Assembly: GCA_001724995.1 (NCBI GenBank)
Contig: MEFD01000031.1
Coordinates: 17,802-81,801 of the forward strand
Length of the DNA stretch: 64,000 nucleotides
Origin: Rubrivivax sp. SCN 71-131
GTDB lineage: Bacteria; Pseudomonadota; Gammaproteobacteria; Burkholderiales; Burkholderiaceae_C
Direction: 5' to 3'
Below, in pieces: positions 28,969 to 36,082 of this stretch (the first letter of the stretch is position 1; the number at the start of each line of letters is the position of its first letter). The position numbers and the translations under genes were made by a program. The notes beneath the pieces were generated by a model. It was not told the origin of the DNA. It did no database searches and saw only the letters and a program-made list of their open reading frames with translations.

Positions 28969-30372
28969 TCAATGCGCCGCGCCGCCTACCTGGGCATCGG
29001 GCTTGACGCTGCGCAGCGCATCCAGCATCTGCGTCTGAATGCGCTGCAGCGCGGCCGGCGTGTGCCCCTCGAAGCGCAGCACCAGCACCGGCGTCGTGTT
29101 GCTGGCGCGGATGAGGCCGAAGCCGTCCGCGAAGTCCACGCGCAGGCCGTCGATGGTGCCGACCTCGCCGCCTGCAAAGCTCAGGCGCCCATCGGCCACG
29201 CAGGCCAGCAGATCCTCCACCAGCGCATGGTGCTCGCCTTCGGCACAGGCGACGTTGAGCTCGGGCGTGCTGTGGCTGCTGGGCAGCGCGTCGAGGACCG
29301 CGCTCGGGTCGGCGTGGCGGGAGAGGATCTCGAGCAGCCGCGCCGCGGTATACGTGGCATCGTCGAAGCCGTACCAGCGCTCGCCGAAGAACAGATGCCC
29401 GCTCATCTCGCCCGCCAGGGGCGCGCCGGTCTCGCGCAGCTTGGCCTTGACCAGCGAATGCCCGGTCTTCCACATCAGCGGCACGCCGCCAGCCTCGCGG
29501 ATCGCCACCGGCAGGCGCTGGCTGCACTTGACGTCGTAGATGATCGTCGCGCCCGGCAGGCGCGCGAGGATGTCGCGCGCGAACAGCATGATCTGCCGAT
29601 CCGGCCAGATGATGTGGCCGTCCTTCGTCAACACGCCCAGGCGGTCGCCGTCGCCATCGAAGGCCAGCCCCAGTTCGGCGCCCGTGGCCTTGACGACGAG
29701 ATCGAGCACCGCGAGGTTCTCGGGCTTGCTCGGGTCCGGATGGTGGTTCGGGAAGTCGCCGTCGACCTCGGAGTAGAGATCGATCACCTCGCAGCCCAGG
29801 TCGCGCAGGATCGCCGGGGCACTCGCGCCGGTGACGCCGTTGCCGGAGTCGACGACGATTTTCATCGGCCGCGCGAGCCTGCAGTCGGAGGTGACGCGGT
29901 GTGCGTACTCCGCCACGACATCCATCGCCGCGACGCGGCCGCGGCCGCGCACGTAGTCCTCGGCCTCGATGCGCTGGCGCAGGTGCTGGATCTCCTGCCC
30001 GTGGATGGCGCGGCCGGCGAGCACCATCTTGAAGCCGTTGTAGTCCTTGGGGTTGTGGCTGCCGGTGACCTGGATCCCGCTCGCGCAGCCGTGCCGCCCG
30101 CGCGTGGCCGCGACGTAGTAGAGCATCGGCGTCGTCACCATGCCGAGGTCGACCACGTCCAGCCCTGTGGAGGCCAGCCCGCGCATCAGCGCCGCCGCCA
30201 GGCCCGGGCCGGAGACGCGCCCATCGCGCCCCACGGCCACGGCCTGCTGCCCCTCGGCGCGTGCCGCCGAGCCGAAGGCGCGACCCAGGTGCTCGGCAAA
30301 GGTCTCATCGATCGTCTGGCCGACCACGCCGCGGATGTCATAGGCCTTGAAGACGCTGGCGTGGATCTGCAT
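28969..30372 (-). CDS. Phosphomannomutase/phosphoglucomutase
   Basis: A 467-residue alpha-D-phosphohexomutase of the AlgC/ManB type, interconverting mannose-6-P/mannose-1-P and glucose-6-P/glucose-1-P for surface polysaccharides. The catalytic phosphoserine loop is 'VTGSHNPKDYNGFKM', the metal loop 'DGDGDRLGV', and the phosphate-binding C-terminus includes 'RASNTTPVLVLRFEG'. N-terminal 'FKAYDIRGVVG' fixes the ATG at 30372. It lies 55 bases before waaA on the same strand, consistent with a shared envelope role. Confidence 0.95.
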   Translation of the reverse strand: MQIHASVFKAYDIRGVVGQTIDETFAEHLGRAFGSAARAEGQQAVAVGRDGRVSGPGLAAALMRGLASTGLDVVDLGMVTTPMLYYVAATRGRHGCASGIQVTGSHNPKDYNGFKMVLAGRAIHGQEIQHLRQRIEAEDYVRGRGRVAAMDVVAEYAHRVTSDCRLARPMKIVVDSGNGVTGASAPAILRDLGCEVIDLYSEVDGDFPNHHPDPSKPENLAVLDLVVKATGAELGLAFDGDGDRLGVLTKDGHIIWPDRQIMLFARDILARLPGATIIYDVKCSQRLPVAIREAGGVPLMWKTGHSLVKAKLRETGAPLAGEMSGHLFFGERWYGFDDATYTAARLLEILSRHADPSAVLDALPSSHSTPELNVACAEGEHHALVEDLLACVADGRLSFAGGEVGTIDGLRVDFADGFGLIRASNTTPVLVLRFEGHTPAALQRIQTQMLDALRSVKPDAQVGGAAH

Positions 30373-30528
30373 GGGGCGGGCGCGTCGGAGTGCGTTGCGA
30401 TGCCGCGAAGGCGATGCGCGCATTCTAGGCAGCGGGTCGACGGGCGCCGCGCACCGGCCCCATGGCCTCGCCGGCGCGCCGCACCACAGGTCCGGAAACG
30501 GCGAGTCGACGGCCTGGCGCGGCGTAGC

Positions 30529-31986
30529 ATGCGTCGCATGGTCCTCGATGCCGACGCCGCCTATCTCGCCGTGAAGGCGCGCGACGCGCGCTTTGACGGC
30601 CGGCTCTTCGTCGGCGTCACCAGCACCGGCGTGTACTGCCGCCCGGTGTGCCGCGTGCGCATGCCCAGACGCGAGAACTGCCGCTTCTTCGAGACGCGGG
30701 CGCAGGCCGAGGGCGCGGCCTTCCGGCCCTGCCTCAAGTGCCGTCCGGAGATCGCCCCGGGGCTTTCGGCGATGGATTCGTCGCAGCAGCTCGCCGAGGT
30801 CGCCGCGCGGCAGATCGCCCATGCGGTGCACGCCGGCGAGGCGCTCCCGCTGCCGGCGCTGGCGGCAGGCCTGGGCGTCACCGACCGCCACCTGCGGCGC
30901 ATCTTCCAGAGCGCGCACGGCGTGTCGCCGCACGCCTACCTCGACACGCAGCGCCTGCTGCTGGCCAAGCAGTTGCTCACCGACACCGCGCTGCCGGTGA
31001 CGCAGGTGGCACTGGCCAGCGGCTTTGGCAGCCTGCGCCGTTTCAATGCCGCCTTTGCCGGGCACTACCGGCTCGCGCCGACGGCCTTGCGCAAGGCGCG
31101 CCTGGACGCGCGCGCACCGCGGGCGCTGCTTCGACTGGCCTACCGCCCGCCCTACGACCACGCGGCGCTGCTCGCCTTCTTCACCGCCCGGCAGCTCGGC
31201 GGCGTCGAGGCCGTCGACGGGCTGGAGCTTCGCCGCACGCTGGGCTGGACGCACCAGGGTCGGCGACTGCACGGCTGGCTCGCCTGCCGCTTCGTACCGG
31301 CGCGCCATGAGGTGCACGTGCAGGCCGCGCCCGCACTCGCCCCGGTGCTGGGCGCGGTGCTGCAGGCGGTGCGGCAGACGCTGGACCTGGACGCCGATCC
31401 GGCGCGCATCGACCCCGTGCTCGCGACCGTGCCAGGCCCCCTGCGCGAAGGCCTGCGCCTGCCCGGCGCGATGGACGGTTTCGAGCTCGCGGTGCGCGTC
31501 ATCCTCGGCCAGCAGGTGACGGTGAAGGCCGCGCGCACGCTCACTGCCCGCCTCGTGGCGCGCTTCGGTGCGCCGGTGCAGACGCCCTGGCCCGACCTCA
31601 TGCTCATCTTTCCCGACGCCGCCACGCTCGCCGCGGCCAGTGCCGACGCCCTGGGCTCGCTTGGCATCGTGCGCCAGCGCGTGCGCGCGCTGCAGGCGCT
31701 GGCCGCGGCAGTCGCCGGCGGGCGCCTGGCCCTGCACCGCGCCGCACCGCTGGACGCGACCCTGGCGGCGCTGCGCGCGCTGCCCGGCGTCGGCGAGTGG
31801 ACGGCGCAGTTGATCGCCATGCGCGCGCTCGCCTGGCCCGACGCGTGGCCGCCGGCGGACCTCGGGCTCATGAACGCCCTCGGGACGCGCGAGCCGCGAC
31901 AGGTGGCTACGCGCGCCGAGGCCTGGCGCCCGTGGCGCGCGTATGCCGTGATGAAACTCTGGCACCTGCAGGAGAACACGCCGTGA
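30529..31986 (+). CDS. Ada-type/AraC/AlkA DNA repair fusion
   Basis: A 485-residue three-part protein. Residues 1-90 are the Ada N-terminal zinc domain ('GVYCRPVCRVRMPRRENCRFF', 'PCLKCRPE') whose Cys accepts methyl groups from phosphotriesters in Ada. Residues about 95-195 are an AraC helix-turn-helix domain. The rest is an AlkA-type 3-methyladenine glycosylase with the helix-hairpin-helix 'LRALPGVGEWTAQLIAMRAL' and a downstream catalytic Asp ('PPADLG'). It both senses and repairs alkylation damage. Two ATGs (30529, 30538) are possible. Its stop overlaps the GTG start of ogt (GTGA). Confidence 0.93.
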   Translation: MRRMVLDADAAYLAVKARDARFDGRLFVGVTSTGVYCRPVCRVRMPRRENCRFFETRAQAEGAAFRPCLKCRPEIAPGLSAMDSSQQLAEVAARQIAHAVHAGEALPLPALAAGLGVTDRHLRRIFQSAHGVSPHAYLDTQRLLLAKQLLTDTALPVTQVALASGFGSLRRFNAAFAGHYRLAPTALRKARLDARAPRALLRLAYRPPYDHAALLAFFTARQLGGVEAVDGLELRRTLGWTHQGRRLHGWLACRFVPARHEVHVQAAPALAPVLGAVLQAVRQTLDLDADPARIDPVLATVPGPLREGLRLPGAMDGFELAVRVILGQQVTVKAARTLTARLVARFGAPVQTPWPDLMLIFPDAATLAAASADALGSLGIVRQRVRALQALAAAVAGGRLALHRAAPLDATLAALRALPGVGEWTAQLIAMRALAWPDAWPPADLGLMNALGTREPRQVATRAEAWRPWRAYAVMKLWHLQENTP

Positions 31987-32516
31987 AGAACCCCAGCGCC
32001 GCCACGCGCATCGTCGCGACGGCGGAAATCGAGACCCCGCTTGGCACCATGACCGCGCTGGCCAGCGCCAGGGGCCTGGCCGCCCTCTGGTTCGACGCGC
32101 GCGAGCGCTTCGCCGCGGCCGCCGCCGATGCGGGGCAGGACGACGGGCAGGACGACGGGCACGCCGCGATCGCTGCCGCCCGGCGTTGGCTGCAGGCCTA
32201 TTGGAGCGGCGACGATCCCGGCGCCATCGCCGTGCCGCTGGACCTGCAGGGAACGCCCTTGCAGCGCACGGTGTGGGCGCAGTTGCTCGCCATCCCCTTC
32301 GGCTGCACGCGCAGCTACGGTGAGGTCGCCGCGGCCGCAGGCCTGTCCCCACGCGCCGCGGCGCGCGCCACAGGCGCGGCCTGTGGCGCCAATCCGGTTG
32401 GCCTCATCGTCCCCTGCCACCGCGTGCTTGGCGCCAAGGGCGCGCTGACCGGGTTCTCGGCGGGGATCGAGCGCAAGATCGCGCTGTTGCGTCACGAAGG
32501 GGCTTGGCTGGCCTGA
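31983..32516 (+). CDS. ogt: Methylated-DNA--protein-cysteine methyltransferase
   Basis: A 177-residue O6-alkylguanine repair protein. The active site 'GLIVPCHRVLGAKGALTGFSAG' has the PCHRV acceptor Cys, and 'RTVWAQLLAIPFGCTRSYGEVA' is the DNA-binding helix region. GTG at 31983 overlaps the stop of the Ada-AlkA gene by four bases, so the two repair activities are co-translated. A short Asp-Asp-Gly-Gln repeat (near residue 52) reflects a nine-to-twelve base DNA repeat and has no known role. Confidence 0.94.
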   Translation: MKNPSAATRIVATAEIETPLGTMTALASARGLAALWFDARERFAAAAADAGQDDGQDDGHAAIAAARRWLQAYWSGDDPGAIAVPLDLQGTPLQRTVWAQLLAIPFGCTRSYGEVAAAAGLSPRAAARATGAACGANPVGLIVPCHRVLGAKGALTGFSAGIERKIALLRHEGAWLA

Positions 32517-32539
32517 GCGGCAAGCACAGGGACGGTAAC

Positions 32540-32573
32540 GCATCATGCGGCGGCACGCATCATGCGGCGGCAC
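32540..32573. repeat. 17-base tandem duplication
   Basis: Two adjacent identical copies of a 17-base unit (gcatcatgcggcggcac) in the 170-base gap between ogt and the next gene. Nothing else is recognisable there. Confidence 0.75.
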
Positions 32574-32686
32574 GCGTCCTGGCGCGGACGGCAGCCAAAG
32601 GTGCGCGCCGCCTGTCGAAAGCCTTGATTTGCCGCCGCGACACCCCACCTCCCAGGCATGCGTCCGGTTTCGCCGATAGGACCGCC

Positions 32687-33013
32687 ATGAGCCCTGACAC
32701 CACCATCCGCATCCCCGCCCGCCTGCAGACGCTGGCGGCCACGGCCATGCTGCTGGAGAAGCTCGAGCGCCTGCCGCGCTCGGCCAGTGCCGGGCAGTAC
32801 CGCGCCCTCGTCGGACAGGTTCATCGCCTGCTCGACGACGTCGACGGTGACCCGGCCCTCGAGAGCCTGCTGAATCGCCTGCCGGCGCTGGCCGAACTGC
32901 ACGAGAACCGCCACTACGCGCAGGCCGGCCTGTGTCGTTCGCCGCTGGACGACGCCGTGCAGGCCGAGCGACAGGCTCGCGAACTGATCGAGAAGCTGAA
33001 TACGCCGCGCTGA
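32687..33013 (+). CDS. Small conserved-looking protein of unknown function
   Basis: A 108-residue protein not recognised as a named family. It is mostly helical, starts 'MSPDTTIRIPARLQTLAATAMLLEKLERLPRSAS' and has a Leu/Asp-rich middle ('HRLLDDVDGDPALESLLNRLPALAELHENRHYA'). There is no signal peptide or membrane segment. Codon use is like the core chromosome. It is the last core gene before the tRNA-Asp remnant that marks the edge of the integrated element. Confidence 0.65.
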   Translation: MSPDTTIRIPARLQTLAATAMLLEKLERLPRSASAGQYRALVGQVHRLLDDVDGDPALESLLNRLPALAELHENRHYAQAGLCRSPLDDAVQAERQARELIEKLNTPR

Positions 33014-33048
33014 ATCCGCGGCGCAGGTCGCGCCGCGCCGCACGCGAA

Positions 33049-33084
33049 GAAGCCGTTGATTCCCCGTAGGAAATCAACGGCTTC
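33049..33084. terminator. 13-bp perfect hairpin beside the tRNA-Asp fragment
   Basis: GAAGCCGTTGATT and its exact reverse complement surround a ten-base loop. It lies right after the 3' end of the tRNA-Asp fragment (minus strand) and after the small plus-strand gene. It is probably the original terminator of the tRNA gene or a bidirectional one. U-runs are weak. Confidence 0.5.
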
Positions 33085-33092
33085 GCGTGTAT

Positions 33093-33145
33093 TGGCGGAG
33101 TGGACGGGACTCGAACCCGCGACCCCCGGCGTGACAGGCCGGTAT
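33093..33145 (-). other. tRNA-Asp 3' fragment: attachment site at the ICE edge
   Basis: Read on the minus strand, this is the 3' part of a tRNA-Asp: anticodon arm CCGGC-CTGTCAC-GCCGG with anticodon GTC, variable loop, T arm with GGTTCGAGTCC, acceptor 3' strand CCACTCC, discriminator G and CCA. The 5' half (acceptor 5' strand and D arm) is missing; beyond about 33145 the sequence is unrelated. This is what remains on the chromosome side when an element inserts into the 3' half of a tRNA gene. The intact gene and the integrase should lie at the other end, beyond the window. Confidence 0.85.
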
Positions 33146-33253
33146 CGGCGAAGGGCAGCGAACGGCGGCGGACACGGCTTCCTTACAAATCAAAGACTTA
33201 CGGATCGATGTTGTTCGCATCTGTTCGCTGGAATTCGACTCTGCCCGCGTGCC

Positions 33254-33277
33254 GGTTTACCCCTTGGTTTACCCCTT
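33254..33277. repeat. 12-base tandem duplication near the element edge
   Basis: Two adjacent copies of 'ggtttacccctt', in the 266-base non-coding stretch between the tRNA-Asp fragment and the first element gene. Direct repeats here could be arm-type binding sites for the integrase, which is only a guess. Nothing else is seen in this stretch. Confidence 0.6.
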
Positions 33278-33364
33278 GGGGCCACACCCGAAGGTGGTCC
33301 TGTTGCGAGGTCATGTCTTGCGCGCCACGCCGTCGCTTCGGCCCCGACCACGGCTAGATCATCG

Positions 33365-33393
33365 TTGAACGTATCGGGTTCTCACACTACACT
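33365..33393 (+). promoter_or_regulatory. Sigma-70-like promoter of the S24 gene and cargo operon
   Basis: TTGAAC (33365-33370) and TACACT (33388-33393) are separated by exactly 17 bases. Transcription would start near 33400, only about a dozen bases before the ATG at 33412, so the mRNA is nearly leaderless. The palindrome that follows overlaps the start site. Confidence 0.55.
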
Positions 33394-33412
33394 TGATTTC
33401 GTCACGAAATCA
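33394..33412. promoter_or_regulatory. 19-base palindrome over the start site of the S24 gene
   Basis: TGATTTCGT-c-ACGAAATCA, nine perfect pairs around one central base. It begins directly after the -10 box and ends on the first base of the start codon. Such a site would let a repressor block the promoter, most simply the S24 protein itself or a host regulator. It is not a CTG-N10-CAG LexA box. Confidence 0.6.
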
Positions 33413-34005
33413 TGCAAACACAGCCCTCCAAGCCTCGCCATGGCGGAAACCGACAGGGTGCCGGGCGCAAGGCTGCCTACGGCGAGCCAACCAAGACCGT
33501 CCGAGTGCCGCAGAGCCTCGTTCCCGTGGTTGTGGGGTACCTGGACGCGATGAAGGTCGCTGCCGCCGGCGCCGCTGATGGCGGCCCCGGCCTGCGGCCC
33601 ATCGCGACACTTCGCGCCGCCACCGTCGTACCCGCCCTCGGCCGCCGGGTTCGCGCCGGCAAACCCACTTCCGGCGACGACTACCAGGAAGACGCGGTCG
33701 ACCTCGGCAAGCACCTGGTGCGCGATCCGAGCAACACCTTCGTCATGAAAGTGGCGGGCTGGTCGATGCGCGACGCCGGCATCGCGGACGGTGATGAGCT
33801 GGTGGTCGATCGTGGTGTCGTCGCTGACGACGGCCGCATCGTCGTCGCCGACATCGACGGCGAGCTGACCGTCAAGCGCCTGAAGCGCACATCTACCGGC
33901 TGGCTGCTGCAGGCCGCCAACCCGGACTTCGCGGATATCCCGGTCGGCGACCACAGCGAACTGAACATCTGGGGCGTCGTGACGCGCGTGCTTCACGCCG
34001 TCTAG
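33412..34005 (+). CDS. S24-family (LexA/UmuD-like) self-cleaving regulator
   Basis: A 197-residue protein with a UmuD/LexA-type serine peptidase domain. The probable self-cleavage site is Ala82-Gly83 ('RVRAGKPTSGDDYQE'), the catalytic Ser118 lies in 'KVAGWSMRDAGI' and Lys155 in 'ELTVKRLKRT'. The N-terminus ('HGGNRQGAGRKAAYGEPTKTVRVPQSLVP') looks like a ribbon or AT-hook-like start rather than a full helix-turn-helix. No umuC follows; instead a defence-like operon starts 35 bases later. It probably ties expression of that operon to DNA damage. UmuD-like polymerase accessory function is the alternative. Confidence 0.88.
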   Translation: MQTQPSKPRHGGNRQGAGRKAAYGEPTKTVRVPQSLVPVVVGYLDAMKVAAAGAADGGPGLRPIATLRAATVVPALGRRVRAGKPTSGDDYQEDAVDLGKHLVRDPSNTFVMKVAGWSMRDAGIADGDELVVDRGVVADDGRIVVADIDGELTVKRLKRTSTGWLLQAANPDFADIPVGDHSELNIWGVVTRVLHAV

Positions 34006-34040
34006 ACGCCTGCACAACTTTGAAGAACAGGAGTCCACCC

Positions 34041-34787
34041 ATGTCCCAAGCCAGCCGAATCGAGTGGACCGAGGCAACTTGGAACCCGACCGTGGGCTGC
34101 ACCAAGATTTCGCCCGGGTGCAAGCACTGCTACGCCGAGTCGATGGCCAAGCGGCTCAAGGCCATGGGCACGCCGGGCTACGAGAACGGCTTCAAGCTCA
34201 CGATCCTGCCCGATCGCCTGGCGGAGCCGCTCGCGCGCAAAAAGCCGACGGTTTACTTCGTCAACTCGATGTCGGACCTCTTCCACAAAAGTGTGGACGA
34301 CAACTACATCGCCCAGGTCTTCGACGTGATCCGGCAGTGCCGGCAGCACACCTTCCAGGTGCTGACCAAACGCGCCGACCGCATGGCCGCCTTCTTCCGA
34401 ACGCACGACGTGCCCACCAACGCCTGGATGGGCGTCTCCGTCGAGGATCGCTACTACGGCGTGCCGCGCATCGAGGGCCTGCGCAAGGTCGACGCCCGCA
34501 TCCGCTTCCTGTCCGTCGAGCCGCTGCTCGAAGATGTGGGCGAGCTTGACCTAACTGACATTCAGTGGGTGATCGTCGGGGGTGAGTCTGGCCCCAAGGC
34601 ACGCCCGATGAAACTGGAATGGGTTGAAAATATCCGCCAACAATGTGAGGACCAGGGAGTGCAGTTCTTCTTCAAGCAATGGGGAGGCTGGGGAGCGGAC
34701 GGTAAACGTCGCTCCAAGAAGGCCAACGGCCGCTTGCTTGGGGGCAGGACCTGGGACGACATGCCAGCACTGTCCGCCCACGTCTGA
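34041..34787 (+). CDS. DUF5131 / phage Gp37-Gp68 family three-Cys protein
   Basis: A 248-residue protein of the DUF5131 (Gp37/Gp68) family. The signature 'NPTVGCTKISPGCKHCYAE' gives Cys20, Cys27 and Cys30, the 'three-Cys motif' that suggests a radical-SAM-like iron-sulfur site; 'FVNSMSDLFH', 'VLTKRADRM', 'WMGVSVE' and 'VIVGGESGPKARPM' complete the family pattern. The biochemical reaction is not established to my knowledge. ATG 34041 is chosen because CAGGAG lies eight bases before it. It is the first gene of the DUF5131-TcmP-MmeI-like-TcmP operon, eight bases before tcmP, the known family partner. Confidence 0.9.
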   Translation: MSQASRIEWTEATWNPTVGCTKISPGCKHCYAESMAKRLKAMGTPGYENGFKLTILPDRLAEPLARKKPTVYFVNSMSDLFHKSVDDNYIAQVFDVIRQCRQHTFQVLTKRADRMAAFFRTHDVPTNAWMGVSVEDRYYGVPRIEGLRKVDARIRFLSVEPLLEDVGELDLTDIQWVIVGGESGPKARPMKLEWVENIRQQCEDQGVQFFFKQWGGWGADGKRRSKKANGRLLGGRTWDDMPALSAHV

Positions 34788-34795
34788 AGGACCGC

Positions 34796-36070
34796 ATGAC
34801 GCTGAAACAGTACAACTGGAAGAACGGCCCCGACCTCATCCAGCAACACAGCGTCGCCAAGCACCGCATCCTCCAGGCCTATCTCGCAGCCTACTTCCGA
34901 ACCCTTGTCAGCTCGCCGAACCAGGATGTCCTGCGGCTGACCCTCGTCGATGGCTTCGCAGGCGGTGGCCTGTACGTCCACAACGACACGCGCGAGACGG
35001 TCAAGGGCTCGCCCTTCATCTTCCTCGAAGCCACGCGCGAAGCCGAGTTCGTAATCAACAAGGACAGGCGCAAGCCCGTTCAACTTCAGGTCGACTACTT
35101 CTTCACCGAGGCCGACCACCACGCCTATACGCACCTCGTCAAAGTGCTCCGTGAGGCTGGTTACGGCGACAAGATCGGCAACGGCATCTTCATTGAAGAG
35201 GCGAGATTCCAGGACAAGGCCGACGCGATCATCGCGTTCATCAAGAAGAAGAGCCCGAAGAACGGCCGCTCGATCTTCGCGCTCGACCAGTACGGCTACA
35301 AGGAAGTGCCGACGCAACTGCTGCGCAAGATTTTCGACGCGCTGCCCAGCGCCGAGGTGATCCTGACTTTCGGCGTCGACTCGTTCATGAACTTCGCCAG
35401 CGACGGCGACCAGGTCAAGGACCTGCTCGACGGCCTGGGCATTCCAGACATCTTCGGTGGCCGCTCGGTCGAAGAGATCAAGTCGTCGGACCGTGACTGG
35501 CGGCTGTTCCTGCAGAGCACCCTCTACCGGCGTCTCGTCGAGAACTGCGGCGCCCGCCACTTCACCCCGTTCTTCATTCGCAATCGCGGTGGCCACGGCG
35601 ACTACTGGCTCATCCACATGTCCCAGCACCATCGTGCACGGGATGTGATGACGGAAGTGCACTGGGCCAACAACAACTACTTCATCCACTACGGCGGCGC
35701 CGGCCTCGACATGTTCCAGATGGTCGGCTACGACCCTGTGCATGACGCGAGCTACCTTCAGCAGTCGCCCTTGGGGTTCGAGTTCGATGATGTCGCGCGG
35801 CGGGCAAGCATCGCTGCCTTGAACGAACACATCCCAAGGCGGGTGTACGCCGACGATACTGGGATCAGCTTCGGCGAGTTGTTCGCGACCACCTGCAATA
35901 GCTCGCCGGCCTCGGCGCAAATCTACCGGGATTCAATCGGGCAACTGCTCGCGGAACAGATCATCGAGGTTGTGCCGGCCGACGGTGGCCGACGACGATC
36001 CGCAGCACAGATCAAGGCCACCGACCAGATCATTGCCTCCAACCAACGTACGCTGTTTGCTGCGATCTAG
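34796..36070 (+). CDS. tcmP: Three-Cys-motif partner protein TcmP (first copy)
   Basis: A 424-residue protein of the TcmP family, named for its co-occurrence with DUF5131 proteins. The N-terminal part has a methyltransferase-like strand-loop 'LRLTLVDGFAGGGLY' and 'KGSPFIFLEATREAE'; 'SIFALDQYGYKEVPTQLLRKIF' is the next conserved block. The C-terminal 100 residues look like a winged helix. The reaction is unknown. Gaps of 8 and 12 bases to its neighbours show one operon. Base composition is less GC-rich than the core genes, suggesting transfer. Confidence 0.87.
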   Translation: MTLKQYNWKNGPDLIQQHSVAKHRILQAYLAAYFRTLVSSPNQDVLRLTLVDGFAGGGLYVHNDTRETVKGSPFIFLEATREAEFVINKDRRKPVQLQVDYFFTEADHHAYTHLVKVLREAGYGDKIGNGIFIEEARFQDKADAIIAFIKKKSPKNGRSIFALDQYGYKEVPTQLLRKIFDALPSAEVILTFGVDSFMNFASDGDQVKDLLDGLGIPDIFGGRSVEEIKSSDRDWRLFLQSTLYRRLVENCGARHFTPFFIRNRGGHGDYWLIHMSQHHRARDVMTEVHWANNNYFIHYGGAGLDMFQMVGYDPVHDASYLQQSPLGFEFDDVARRASIAALNEHIPRRVYADDTGISFGELFATTCNSSPASAQIYRDSIGQLLAEQIIEVVPADGGRRRSAAQIKATDQIIASNQRTLFAAI

Positions 36071-36082
36071 AAGACCAAGAAC

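Noticed and set aside
33093..33175. A complete tRNA gene at the ICE edge
   Set aside because: The acceptor 5' strand and D arm are missing; only the 3' part of tRNA-Asp is present.
33412..34005. Standard LexA repressor with a CTG-N10-CAG box
   Set aside because: No LexA-type winged-helix N-terminus and no such box at its promoter; the protein is closer to UmuD.
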